Shown here piece by piece: positions 1 to 8,075 of a stretch of DNA of 64,000 nt. The notes under the pieces are model-generated. The model saw only the letters and a program-made list of their open reading frames with translations, searched no databases and was not told where the DNA came from. The stretch is taken from positions 1,367,144 through 1,431,143 of the forward strand of contig NZ_ASHX02000001.1 in the NCBI RefSeq assembly GCF_000478605.2. The letters run 5' to 3'. The stretch is from Streptomyces thermolilacinus SPC6. GTDB taxonomy: Bacteria > Actinomycetota > Actinomycetes > Streptomycetales > Streptomycetaceae. A program made the position numbers and the translations under genes. Within the stretch, counting starts at the first letter, position 1, and each line of letters opens with the position of its first letter.

Positions 1-1090
1 AGGAGCGGCGGCGCATCAGCAGGACGAAGCACGGCACGCCGATGACGGCGGTCAGCACGCCCACCGGCAGCTCGACGGGCGCGAGCACGACACGCGACAG
101 GATGTCGACCCAGATCAGCATGACGGCGCCCGCGAGCGGGGCCACGGCCAGCAGTCGGCGATGGTCCGCGCCGACCAGCATCCGCGCGGCGTGCGGAACC
201 ATCAGGCCGACGAAACCGATCGCTCCGCTCACCGCGACCACGGCCGCCGTGACGGCGGCGCAGACCAGGAACAGCTCCTTGCGCAGCCTGCCCGCGTCCA
301 CCCCCAGCGCGGCCGCGGTCTCATCACCCATGGCGAGGGCGTTCAGGCGACGTGCCGACACAGTGAGGTGGGCCAGGCCGGCGAGCACGGCTCCCGCGGC
401 GATCGGCACGGAGGCCCAGCTGGCTCCGCCGAGGCTCCCGAGCAGCCACATCATCGCGGAGCGAGCCGCCTCGCCGCGTTCGGCCGCGAACACCATGAAC
501 GTGGTGACGGCGGAGAAGCCGTAGTACATCACGCTCCCCGTCAGGACGAGTCGCAGCGGGGTCAGTCCATGGGAGGTACGGGCGATCGCGTACACCAACG
601 CCATGGCGAGGAGCGCGGAGAGGAAGGCCGCCGTGGACAGCGCCCAGAGGCCGAGAGAGCCGAAGGCGCCGAAGAGGAGGACGGCGTTGGCGCCGACGGC
701 CGCGCCCGAGGAGATGCCGAGGACGAACGGGTCGGCGAGGGCGTTGCGGACCATGGCCTGCACGGCGACGCCGATGGCCGACAGACCGGCTCCGACGACC
801 GCGGCCAGCACGGCGCGTGGGAAGCGCAGTTCCCACACGATGGTGTAAGCCGGGACTTCGTCAGGGGATATGGGCCCGCCTGTCAGCCCGGCCCACAGAT
901 AGCGCAGCACCTCGCCCCAGGAGAGCCCTGACGCCCCGATCCCGGCCCCGCAGACGAGGGAGAGCAGGAGCGCGGCGCCCAGAGCGGCAACGAGGAGCGG
1001 AAGTGACACGCGCTTGGGCGGCGCGGGACCGGCCCCGGCGCGGGCCGTGTGCGGCGGCGCGGCCGGTTTGTGTTCGAGGGGTATGGCCAC
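1..1090 (-). CDS. FecCD-type ABC transporter permease (corrinoid importer candidate), 3' end cut off
   Basis: This is an integral membrane permease of the FecCD/BtuC family, which moves siderophores or vitamin B12 across the cytoplasmic membrane with a binding protein and an ATPase. The minus-strand frame is open from GTG 1090 to the window edge. A proline/alanine-rich N-terminus is followed by hydrophobic segments and family-typical stretches such as RNALADPFVLG, TGSVMYYG, GFVGLMVPHAAR and ELPVGVLTAVIG. A few C-terminal residues lie outside the window. The start was chosen for the AAGGTG ribosome binding site just upstream. The cobalamin riboswitch in the leader argues for a B12 or cobamide substrate, but that is inference from regulation. 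The binding-protein and ATPase genes would lie left of the window. Confidence 0.9.
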   Translation of the reverse strand, partial: MAIPLEHKPAAPPHTARAGAGPAPPKRVSLPLLVAALGAALLLSLVCGAGIGASGLSWGEVLRYLWAGLTGGPISPDEVPAYTIVWELRFPRAVLAAVVGAGLSAIGVAVQAMVRNALADPFVLGISSGAAVGANAVLLFGAFGSLGLWALSTAAFLSALLAMALVYAIARTSHGLTPLRLVLTGSVMYYGFSAVTTFMVFAAERGEAARSAMMWLLGSLGGASWASVPIAAGAVLAGLAHLTVSARRLNALAMGDETAAALGVDAGRLRKELFLVCAAVTAAVVAVSGAIGFVGLMVPHAARMLVGADHRRLLAVAPLAGAVMLIWVDILSRVVLAPVELPVGVLTAVIGVPCFVLLMRRRS

Positions 1091-1204
1091 GGGCGGTTCA
1101 CCTTCGCCTCGGGCCGTGCACCTACGTCACCAAAGGAGCGGCCCGGGCGCGGTGGCGCCCTGCGCAGCGCCCTCTCGCAGTCCACGGCGAATCGACAGGA
1201 GCCT

Positions 1205-1342
1205 TCACCACCGCGGGTAATCGGGCTTGCGGGGCCGCGTGTTGAGCTCCGCCTACCGTTGCGGGTCAGCGCCGGACTTCGACCGGACTTCCCCCGCGGG
1301 GCGCTTGCAGCATAGCGGGTACGGCCGGGCGCCCTTCAGCAC
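1205..1342 (-). promoter_or_regulatory. Cobalamin (B12) riboswitch
   Basis: The leader of the FecCD permease carries the conserved parts of a cobalamin aptamer. Positions 1254-1280 read on the minus strand contain the core GTCCGGCGCTGACCCGCAAC, closely matching the family consensus. Positions 1213-1228 give the B12 box AAGCCCGATTACCCGC in its actinobacterial form. Spacing between core and box is normal, and the permease start lies about 120 bases downstream. The outer limits are approximate. The expected action is repression of the transporter when cobalamin is bound. Confidence 0.9.
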
Positions 1343-1614
1343 CGAAAGGCTGCCAACCCGCGGGTGGCCGGGGGTCCATGGGCCGCGGTCCAGTACGTCG
1401 GACACCCGAAGCGCCAAGCAGCCGTCCTGGCCGCAGACGGCCCAGCGCTCACGAGCGGTCCGACGGCGGCGGCCAGGCCATCCACCAAGGCGACCGCCCC
1501 ACCCGGACCACGGCCGACGGCCCTGGGTGACGCCCCCGTGAGCGCCGTGCACCAGCCAGGACCTCACCCGCACCCGCATAGGGGCGCCCCGACGAATCGT
1601 CAGGTCAGGAGCCC
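1343..1614. other. Intergenic stretch, no gene recognised
   Basis: I see no supportable gene in this 270-base stretch. It lies between the riboswitch and the displaced methyltransferase 3' end. In the integration model it is ancestral chromosomal sequence that once followed the methyltransferase gene. Confidence 0.5.
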
Positions 1615-1676
1615 TTCGCCACCGGCCCAAGGATCGCCACGCACTCCACGTGGTGGGTCATCGGACATACGTCACA
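1615..1676 (-). repeat. Attachment-site copy A: displaced 3' end of the RNA methyltransferase gene
   Basis: On the minus strand this fragment encodes PMTHHVECVAILGPVAKGS followed by a stop, matching the end of the intact methyltransferase at 23359 (PMTHHVECVAILEPVKKDA). Bases 1629-1664 are identical to 23383-23418 over 36 positions. There is no gene body upstream, so this is not a functional gene. The differing last residues and unrelated left flank suggest it is the original chromosomal 3' end, pushed aside when an element integrated. It would be the left attachment site of island 1. Confidence 0.85.
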
Positions 1677-1957
1677 TTCCGTGCGAGATAGAGAAACACC
1701 AGGTCAGACGGTATCCTTTCGACCCAAGAAGGGTGCGTCAGGGCCTCCGAGCGTCAAACGAGCGTCACGGCCGAAAGTCAAATTCGCGTTCGGCGAGAAG
1801 CGGGGACGGCAGTGGCTGGCACTCCTGCCCGGTCCGGAGCGCGTGTGCCCGCGCCGGACCTTCGTGGAGCAGAGTATCGAGCCTGACCCGCAGGTACGGC
1901 CAGCGCACCGACCGCTGCATTCGACCTTGGCTACTGTCGGCCTCGCCCTGGCCGGCC
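1665..1957. other. Left arm of island 1 with AGCGTCA repeats
   Basis: No gene is recognised here. The first 50 bases resemble the sequence right of copy B (around 11978-12025). Bases 1749-1768 read GAGCGTCAAACGAGCGTCAC, which recurs with one mismatch at 12059-12078. The position beside the attachment core fits recombinase arm sites or a terminal repeat of the element, though no binding data exist. Confidence 0.6.
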
Positions 1958-2117
1958 GAACCGACGCCAGGGCGATCGAGTCGATGTCGAGCGCCCAGCC
2001 GCCCGCGTTCGCGAACGACACGGTGCTCGCCCCTTTGCCCAGAGTGACCGGGACGGCGACGGTCCAGTAGTCGTTCCCGCCCCAGATGTTCTCGAAGGTG
2101 ACCCGCCGGGTGGTCGG
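1958..2117 (-). pseudogene. Remnant of a carbohydrate-binding module (CBM6/CBM35-like)
   Basis: On the minus strand the translation includes VTFENIWGGNDYWTVAV and then STVSFANAGGWALDIDSIAL. This is the characteristic end of galactose-binding-like carbohydrate-binding modules attached to secreted glycoside hydrolases. No start, signal peptide or catalytic domain is present and the reading frame runs on into unrelated residues. It is best read as a leftover 3' fragment of a secreted glycosidase gene. The exact enzyme class cannot be told from this fragment. Confidence 0.6.
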
Positions 2118-2329
2118 CCCGGCGTCGTGTCGGCGGTGCGGGACGTGACGCCGGTGTTGTACTGATGCACAAAGCGCTCGACATGAGCCGGGCCGTTTGA
2201 TGCGCGGCTGGCCGACAGGCGCATCCGTTCAGCGGCTCTGTGGTGCAATGACGTCTGCCCGGCACCGGGCTCGGCCCCTTGCGTACCCGGGCCGGGGCCC
2301 TGAACACCAGCGAGCAGCGAGGAGTCACC

Positions 2330-3646
2330 GTGACCGCATGCGGTCCTGACGGGGACGGTGGGCCCACCGATCGTATTCCCGAGATCGAGGATGGCCGGAG
2401 CAGGTCGATGACCTTGGCCGGGACACTGGCGGCGGCGGAGACCGCGGCGCCCGTGGAGTCGCTCGACGTTGTCGCGCGCATGCTCAAGGAGCAGCTCGGG
2501 GCCGCGTCGGTGTCGTTCCTCATCACCGACTTCACCGGTGGGTCGGTCGTGCGGCTGGGTGCGGCGGGCAGCGTCGACACCGATGAACCCGCCCGGCGCA
2601 TCACGCTGCGGGGCACCCTGTACGACGACGTGATCCGTACCCAGCGCCCGGGCGTGGAGGACACGGGCGAGGGCGCGCTGGTGCGGGTCGTCGCCCCGGT
2701 GACCAACCGCGGGGACGCCATCGGGGTCCTCGAACTGTTCCTGCCGGCTGCGCCGGACGCGGAGGCGATGCGGGAGATCGGCGAGACCGCGCACGCCCTG
2801 GCGTACATCGTCATCGCGAACCGGTCCTTCACCGACGTGTACCAGTGGGGCCGCCGGACCAAGCCGCTGAGCCTGGCCGCGGAGATCCAGCACCGGTTGC
2901 TCCCGGCGTCGCTGGCGTGCGAGGCGGCGCAGTTCGCGGTGGCCGGGGCGCTGGAGCCGGCCGACCACGTCGGGGGTGACACCTTCGACTACGTCATCGA
3001 CCGGGACACGGTCCAGCTCTCCGTCACCGATGCCATGGGGCACGACGTCGAGGCCGCGCTGCTGGCCACTCTCCTGGTGGGCGCCCTGCGCCGGGCACGG
3101 CGGGCCGGTGCCGACCTCGCCGAACAAGCCCGCCAGGCCGACCAGGCCATGCGCGAGCACGGCCGCCACGGCTACGTCACCGGCCAGCTCCTGCGCATCA
3201 GCCTGATCGACGGCAGGACCGAGTTCATCAACGCCGGACACCCATGGCCGCTGCGGATGCGGAACGGACAGGTACAGGAGATCACTCCGAAGGTCGATAT
3301 GCCGTTCGGCTTCCACACCCCTCGCACCTACCGGGTCCAGTCGCTGGACCTACGGCCGGGTGACCGGCTGGTGATGCTGACCGACGGCATGCTGGAGCGC
3401 AACGCCAACAGCCTCGATCTCTCCAACCTCATCGTGCGCACCCGAGCGCTGCATCCCCGCGAGGCCGCCCGCACCCTCATCGCGGCAATCATCGACGCCA
3501 ACGACGGCCATCTGCAGGATGACGCGACCGTCATGTGCCTGGACTGGCACGGCACCGGCCACTCCCGGCGGGACGCCGACACCGGAGCCGACCTCGCCGA
3601 CGCCTCCGCCCCGTCGCAGAAGGGGCGGACCACCCCCGGGCAATGA
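2330..3646 (+). CDS. GAF/PP2C (SpoIIE-type) serine/threonine phosphatase
   Basis: This 438-residue cytosolic protein has a GAF-like sensory half (about residues 20-160) and a PPM/SpoIIE-type phosphatase half (about 180-420). Metal-binding and fold motifs are visible: GGDTFDYV, VTDAMGHDVEAAL, FINAGHPWPLRMR, LTDGMLERN and DDATVMCL. Such proteins usually dephosphorylate anti-anti-sigma factors or stress-signalling partners; the partner here is unknown. GTG 2330 was chosen because GAGGAG sits 5 bases upstream; a TTG at 2279 has no such site. It is the first intact gene of island 1 and has no visible anti-sigma partner beside it. Confidence 0.9.
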   Translation: MTACGPDGDGGPTDRIPEIEDGRSRSMTLAGTLAAAETAAPVESLDVVARMLKEQLGAASVSFLITDFTGGSVVRLGAAGSVDTDEPARRITLRGTLYDDVIRTQRPGVEDTGEGALVRVVAPVTNRGDAIGVLELFLPAAPDAEAMREIGETAHALAYIVIANRSFTDVYQWGRRTKPLSLAAEIQHRLLPASLACEAAQFAVAGALEPADHVGGDTFDYVIDRDTVQLSVTDAMGHDVEAALLATLLVGALRRARRAGADLAEQARQADQAMREHGRHGYVTGQLLRISLIDGRTEFINAGHPWPLRMRNGQVQEITPKVDMPFGFHTPRTYRVQSLDLRPGDRLVMLTDGMLERNANSLDLSNLIVRTRALHPREAARTLIAAIIDANDGHLQDDATVMCLDWHGTGHSRRDADTGADLADASAPSQKGRTTPGQ

Positions 3647-3722
3647 CTCGAGGACCACTCCGGTAGCCCGCTTGAGCGGCGTTCGGGCGGGCGAGCGGGG
3701 TGCTTGGCCCCGGGTGACGACG

Positions 3723-3887
3723 TCACCGGGGCAGGCGCCTGCGGCGGCCCAGGCGCAGGCCGAGGAGGACGAAGTCGGCGACCAGAACCACCACACCGAT
3801 GACCAGCAGGTAGAACAGGCCCTTCGCCACGAATCCGATGACGCCGAGCACGATGGCCACGATGACCAGCAGGAGGAAGAGAGCCAT
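3723..3887 (-). CDS. Small hydrophobic membrane protein, 54 residues
   Basis: The translation starts MALFLLLVIVAIVLGVIG and contains two closely spaced hydrophobic segments, then a basic tail (GRRRRLPR). AGGTGA lies a few bases before the ATG, which supports real translation. Similar one- or two-helix proteins of unknown role are common in Streptomyces, often near stress genes. It is convergent with the phosphatase gene and 36 bases downstream of the PRC-barrel gene, with which it may be co-transcribed. Function is unknown. Confidence 0.7.
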   Translation of the reverse strand: MALFLLLVIVAIVLGVIGFVAKGLFYLLVIGVVVLVADFVLLGLRLGRRRRLPR

Positions 3888-3923
3888 CCGTGTCACCTCA
3901 TGGTGGGGGAGGTTGGTGGGGCA

Positions 3924-4280
3924 TCAGCGGCGGGCGAGGCGACGTTCGCCGCCCGCACCCGTTCGGTAGGCGAGTTCGTAGTGCGCGAAGACGGTCTCCT
4001 CGTCCTCCGCGAGCAGTTCGCCGTCCGTGCCGATCGAGGGCGCTTCCTTGACCTGCTTCTTGTCGTAGGCGACCTTCAGATAGTCGGGACCTACCGTCGC
4101 GCCGCCCAAGGGGACGAACACCAGCCGGTGGCGGGTCGGCAGGCCAACCGTGACCGTCGCGAACACGGACTGGTCTGTGGCCGTGTCGACGTAGAGCGCC
4201 TCCAGGACGCCGATCTTGTGCCCTTCGTGATCCACCACATTGTGGCCACGCCACTGCCTGATGTCTTCCGCCTCGAACAC
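3924..4280 (-). CDS. PRC-barrel domain protein
   Basis: This 118-residue protein opens with a PRC-barrel fold: a beta-rich stretch including WRGHNVVDHEGHKIGVLEAL and a later RLVFVPLGGATVGPDYL. PRC barrels occur in RimM and photosynthetic reaction-centre H subunits, and stand-alone actinobacterial versions are often stress-linked with unknown partners. No membrane segment or catalytic residue is visible. The start is GTG 4280 preceded by a purine-rich site. It runs in the same direction as the small membrane gene downstream and the hemolysin III gene upstream. Confidence 0.8.
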   Translation of the reverse strand: MFEAEDIRQWRGHNVVDHEGHKIGVLEALYVDTATDQSVFATVTVGLPTRHRLVFVPLGGATVGPDYLKVAYDKKQVKEAPSIGTDGELLAEDEETVFAHYELAYRTGAGGERRLARR

Positions 4281-4512
4281 CGGGTCCCCCCTCTGTCACA
4301 GTCAGCTGAAGACCGCCATCTCGTCTTCCCCTCGCTCCTCCCTCCTTACCTGCCTACGGGACGTCACACCCTGGAGAGCGAGCCCACTTGCAGGCCGGAG
4401 GGACGGACGGCCCTTCGTGCGTGGCGCGGTGCCTCGGCGGTCGCCCGGTCCGTCGCGGATTGGCGCGCGGCTACGTGGGGGACGAGCGGCGCGCGCCGGA
4501 GCGCCGGCGCGA

Positions 4513-5343
4513 TCAGTACGCGGCCAGGGAAATGGCAATGTAGTGCGCGGTGAAAGCCGCCACGGTCAGGGCGTGGAACACCTCGTGGAAACCGAACCAG
4601 CGGGGCGAGGGGTCAGGGCGCTGGAGAGCGTAGACGACCGCGCCCGCGCTGTAGAGGAGACCGCCGGCCACGATCAGGACGAGTACGGCAGCTCCGCCGG
4701 TGTGCAGGAAGTCGGGCAGGTAGTACACCGGCGCCCACCCCAAGGCCAGGTAACACGGGGTGTACAGCCAGCGCGGAGCTCCAACCCAAAGAACCCGGAA
4801 CGCGATGCCGGCCAACGCACCCGCCCACACGATCCACAGCAGCAAGGACCGCTGATCCGGCGAGAGGAGGAGCACGGCCAGGGGGGTACAGGTGCCGGCG
4901 ATGATCAGGAAGATGTTGACATGGTCGAGGCGCCGCAGAAGAGCCTCACCGAGCGGCCCCCAGGTACCACGGTAGTAGATGGCGCTCGTTGTGAACAGCA
5001 GCCAGGCGGTGACCGAGTACACGGCGCAGGCCAAGGCCGCCTGCGGGGTGCGGGCCAGGCAGATGAGCACGATGCCTGCGATCAGTGCGGCAGGGACCAT
5101 TCCGCCATGGAGCCAGCCGCGCAACCTCGGCTTGATCGGTTCGGCCACGTCGGCCGCCCGCTCCACCAGAGCAGCAACCGAGCTGCTCTCCTCCCCCGCA
5201 TCGCCACCCTGTGATCCGCGGGGCAGCCCCTCTTCACGGCGTTCTCCACGCGCTGATGCGACGTCATCGCCTTCGGCCTCAGCGGCGTCGCGGGGCACGG
5301 CTTCCCGGCCTCCCTCGGTCTCCTGGGCGTCACTGGCAACCAT
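4513..5343 (-). CDS. Hemolysin III (PAQR/YqfA) family membrane protein, island 1 copy
   Basis: This 276-residue protein has a hydrophilic 70-residue N-terminus and then about seven membrane segments of the hemolysin III/PAQR family. Recognisable stretches are RRLDHVNIFLIIAGTCTP and the C-terminal HEVFHALTVAAFTAHY, which supplies two family histidines. The S-x3-H motif that normally gives another zinc ligand reads SAIYY here, whereas the island 2 paralogue (15233-15997) reads SAVYH. The change is one base (cac to tac). Bacterial members are linked to membrane stress or lipid handling, but no substrate is established. ATG 5343 aligns with the paralogue's start. Confidence 0.85.
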   Translation of the reverse strand: MVASDAQETEGGREAVPRDAAEAEGDDVASARGERREEGLPRGSQGGDAGEESSSVAALVERAADVAEPIKPRLRGWLHGGMVPAALIAGIVLICLARTPQAALACAVYSVTAWLLFTTSAIYYRGTWGPLGEALLRRLDHVNIFLIIAGTCTPLAVLLLSPDQRSLLLWIVWAGALAGIAFRVLWVGAPRWLYTPCYLALGWAPVYYLPDFLHTGGAAVLVLIVAGGLLYSAGAVVYALQRPDPSPRWFGFHEVFHALTVAAFTAHYIAISLAAY

Positions 5344-5399
5344 GCGGTCATGCTAGGAGATCTCACCCGACAGCATGATGGGAGGTCGGGTGGACTTCT

Positions 5400-5610
5400 C
5401 GGGTGGACTTCGTCGGCGCTGAAGTCACGGCGGTCCTGGCGGGTGATGACCTGGCAGACTTGCCTGACGGGGTAGAGGCGGCGGCCGATGATCACGGGAG
5501 ACCGGAAGGACCGGTGGTCGACCAGCCGACCCGTGTGTACGGCAGCCATGGCGGTCGGCGCCGCCTCAACGCTCATGTCGTCATAGACCCGCGGTCCGGC
5601 CGCGCCCGTG
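5400..5610 (-). pseudogene. Deletion-fused relic of the CBS-domain gene and the 102-residue gene
   Basis: Read on the minus strand, this gives AGPRVYDDMSVEAAPTAMAA and a few more residues similar to the CBS protein of island 2 (AGPQVWEDMTVEVALSVMAA), then switches within a few codons to SPVIIGRRLYPVRQVCQVIT, similar to the 102-residue protein (SVIIGRRHYPAKQVGEVVT). Most of the CBS gene and both ends of the second gene are missing. It lies directly downstream of the helicase, exactly where the intact pair lies in island 2. Island 1 therefore once had the same three-gene operon and lost it by an internal deletion. Confidence 0.75.
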
Positions 5611-5716
5611 ACCTCAACACCACTTCTCTCCGCACGGGATCGGTGCTCGCCGGGCGGGCCGCATCTGAACCGGATGCCCTCGGCAGAGATGGGTCAGTTT
5701 CCTGATCCCGAAGGTT

Positions 5717-7210
5717 CTAGGCCGCCGCGTCGAGAACGGACTGGCGTACGGGCATGCGCTGGGTCGCCGAAGAGCGGCGGCGTCGGCCTCGGGAGGAGGC
5801 GTTGCGCTTGGGGCGTTCGACCACCGGTGCGGTGATGACGACCGGGATGCCGGACGGGGCCTGGGCGCCGGTGATCCGGCTCAGGGCCTCGTCGCCCGAG
5901 CGGACCTCGGTGGTCTGCGGCCGGATTCCGGCGTCCGACATGAGGCGGACCATGCCGCGACGCTGGTTCGGTGTGACGAGGGTGACGACGCTGCCGGACT
6001 CGCCGGCGCGGGCGGTACGGCCGCCGCGGTGGAGGTAGTCCTTGTGGTCGGTCGGCGGGTCGACATTGACGACCAGGTCGAGATTGTCGACGTGGATGCC
6101 GCGCGCCGCGACATTGGTCGCCACCAGCACGCTGACGTGCCCCGTCTTGAACTGCGCCAGGGTACGGGTGCGCTGCGGCTGCGACTTGCCGCCGTGCAGC
6201 GCGGCGGCCCGGACACCGCTGTTGAGCAGGTCCTGGGTCAGCCGGTCGACGGCGTGCTTGGTGTCCAGGAACATGATCACGCGGCCGTCGCGGGCGGCGA
6301 TCTCGGTCGTGGCGGCATGCTTGTCAGCGCCGTGGACGTGCAGGACGTGGTGCTCCATCGTCGTGACCGCACCGGCCGACGGATCGACCGAATGCACGAC
6401 GGGATCCGTCAGATACCGGCGCACCAGCAGGTCGACGTTACGGTCCAAGGTGGCGGAGAACAACATCCGCTGCCCCTCCGGACGCACCTGGTCGAGCAGC
6501 GCGGTGACCTGCGGCATGAACCCCATGTCAGCCATCTGATCGGCCTCGTCCAGCACCGTGATGCCCACCTGGTTCAGCCGGCAGTCACCACGGTCGATGA
6601 GGTCCTTGAGCCTGCCCGGGGTCGCGACGACGACCTCGGCCCCGCCTCGCAGCGCGCCTGCCTGCTTGCCGATGGACATCCCGCCCACGACCGTGGCCAG
6701 CCGCAGCCTGACGGAGCGGGCGTACGGGGTGAGCGCGTCGGTCACCTGCTGCGCCAGCTCACGCGTCGGTACGAGGATCAACCCCAGCGGCTGGCGGGGC
6801 TCAGCACGCTGTCCAGCGGTGCGGGCCAGCAGGGCGAGGCCGAACGCGAGGGTTTTGCCCGAGCCGGTGCGCCCACGGCCCAGGACGTCACGGCCCGCCA
6901 GGGAGTTCGGCAGCGTCGCGCCCTGGATCGGGAACGGCGCCGTCACGCCCTGGTTGCCGAGTTCGGCCAGTAGCTGCTGAGGCATGTCGAGATCGGCGAA
7001 GCCCTCGACGGCGGGCAGCGCGGGGGTGATCGTCCGAGGGAGCGCGAACTCACCCTGCGCTGCGACGGGCCGGCGGCCGTGACCGCCGGAACGGGCGGAC
7101 CCACCGGAACGGCGCGGCGCCGGCGAGCCGAAGCGGCTGCCGGTCCTTCCGGCGTCGGCACTGCCATTACGGGTGCGGGCGGAGCGGTCGTTCGTACGTG
7201 TGCGGTTCAT
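5717..7210 (-). CDS. DEAD-box ATP-dependent RNA helicase, island 1 copy
   Basis: This 497-residue helicase unwinds RNA duplexes using ATP. A basic, Gly/Ser/Arg-rich N-terminus precedes two RecA-like domains. Visible motifs are the Q motif (PFPIQ), motif I GRTGSGKT, PTRELAQQV, TPGRLKDL, motif II DEAD in VLDEADQM, motif III SAT, and motif VI HRGGRTARAG, so it should be active. The C-terminus is short and basic. ATG 7210 was chosen because GAGGAAGG precedes it; the upstream in-frame start lies in the conserved leader. It is very similar to the helicase at 19189-20685 and, like it, lies just downstream of a cold-shock gene. A cold or stress role is inferred from that pairing. Confidence 0.92.
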   Translation of the reverse strand: MNRTRTNDRSARTRNGSADAGRTGSRFGSPAPRRSGGSARSGGHGRRPVAAQGEFALPRTITPALPAVEGFADLDMPQQLLAELGNQGVTAPFPIQGATLPNSLAGRDVLGRGRTGSGKTLAFGLALLARTAGQRAEPRQPLGLILVPTRELAQQVTDALTPYARSVRLRLATVVGGMSIGKQAGALRGGAEVVVATPGRLKDLIDRGDCRLNQVGITVLDEADQMADMGFMPQVTALLDQVRPEGQRMLFSATLDRNVDLLVRRYLTDPVVHSVDPSAGAVTTMEHHVLHVHGADKHAATTEIAARDGRVIMFLDTKHAVDRLTQDLLNSGVRAAALHGGKSQPQRTRTLAQFKTGHVSVLVATNVAARGIHVDNLDLVVNVDPPTDHKDYLHRGGRTARAGESGSVVTLVTPNQRRGMVRLMSDAGIRPQTTEVRSGDEALSRITGAQAPSGIPVVITAPVVERPKRNASSRGRRRRSSATQRMPVRQSVLDAAA

Positions 7211-7385
7211 GCGGAACCTTCCTCGATGTGGCACATATCAAGGAATTCCCGCAACGATGAGCCGCACGGAGAATTACGAGTATGGACCGATGCCAAAAGA
7301 AAGCACATCCGGCCGACGGAAATCCACGCGGGCTCAGGTGCTGAAATGGTGACGCGCTGGGGAGCGTAATCCGAGCGTAGACTGC
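7211..7385 (-). promoter_or_regulatory. Conserved leader of the helicase gene
   Basis: The bases upstream of this helicase match those upstream of the island 2 helicase (20686-20850) in blocks, notably GGATTTCCGTCGGCC and GCGGGAATTCCT followed by TATGTGCC next to the ribosome binding site. The rest of the leader has diverged much more. Block conservation outside coding sequence suggests a regulated 5' untranslated region, perhaps for cold or autoregulatory control; this is inference. Confidence 0.55.
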
Positions 7386-7501
7386 GGTGCAGCTCCTCAG
7401 GATCGCCTGCATCCCTGCAAGGAGGCTGGGGAGCCGCGTGTGGTGAGACTGCGGATTCCTCCGCGTCGTCCCGCAGGTTGACCGCTGCGGGAAATACGTG
7501 C

Positions 7502-7539
7502 AGCTGGGGCCCGCACCCCGAAGGATGCGGGCCCCAGCT
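7502..7539 (-). terminator. Terminator of the cold-shock gene
   Basis: A perfect 14-base-pair stem, AGCTGGGGCCCGCA (7502-7515) with TGCGGGCCCCAGCT (7526-7539), and a 10-base loop lie just after the stop codon of the cold-shock gene. The equivalent hairpin follows the second cold-shock gene at 20971-21008. Confidence 0.8.
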
Positions 7540-7556
7540 ACAAGTCTGCGTCAGCG

Positions 7557-7760
7557 TTAGGCCGGAACGATGTTCTCGGCCGTCGGGCCCTTCTGGCCCT
7601 GCGCGATGTCGAAGGACACCTTCTGGCCTTCGAGCAGCTCACGGAAGCCCTGAGCGGCGATGTTCGAGTAGTGGGCGAACACGTCAGCGCCGCCACCATC
7701 CTGCTCGATAAAGCCGAAGCCCTTTTCCGCGTTGAACCATTTCACGGTACCAGCAGCCAT
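7557..7760 (-). CDS. cspA: Cold-shock protein (CspA family), island 1 copy
   Basis: This 67-residue protein is a complete cold-shock domain that binds single-stranded RNA or DNA and melts RNA structure. RNP1 reads KGFGFIEQ and RNP2 reads DVFAHYS. AGGAGA precedes ATG 7760 at good spacing. It differs from the island 2 copy (21027-21230) by about one residue (VSFD against VTFD). Its long leader and terminator are conserved in the other island. It is transcribed toward the helicase gene, separated from it by the terminator and the helicase leader. Confidence 0.95.
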   Translation of the reverse strand: MAAGTVKWFNAEKGFGFIEQDGGGADVFAHYSNIAAQGFRELLEGQKVSFDIAQGQKGPTAENIVPA

Positions 7761-8075
7761 GTCATATCTCCTATGGGGCAGTACATCGGAACCCGCACTG
7801 CGCGGATGCCGTGTCGCCGCGATGATCACCCCGCCGGAGAACACCGGAAATACAAAAGCGCTCTCACCGACAGAAGCCGAGTGAGCGCACTTGAAGTTTC
7901 GGGAACCACAACTGCAACTGAGATCGACAGTAGCACGCCGCAGCGGCCCCGTGCGCGTCGAACATTTCCACTCTGGCCGTGCTTCAATAACCCTCACCGC
8001 ATGGTCGTTAAACTCTCCCCTCGCCGGCACAGGTATTGATGCACCGAGAGTGCAACGTTGCGGGAAGCTCTTGGT
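7761..8075 (-). promoter_or_regulatory. Conserved long leader of the cold-shock gene
   Basis: This stretch matches 21231-21550 in blocks: near the start codon (GTGTCGCCGCGATGATCACC on the plus strand) and further out (GGAACCACAACTGCAACTG, ATCGACAGTAGCACGCC). A block around 8035-8075 (GCAACGTT.CGGGAAGC) is also shared. Long structured leaders are usual for cspA genes and control stability and translation at low temperature. Promoter positions were not assigned. Confidence 0.6.

Noticed and set aside
1681..2070. 129-residue plus-strand frame in the left arm of island 1
   Set aside because: It has no ribosome binding site or recognisable family and is opposite the carbohydrate-binding-module relic.
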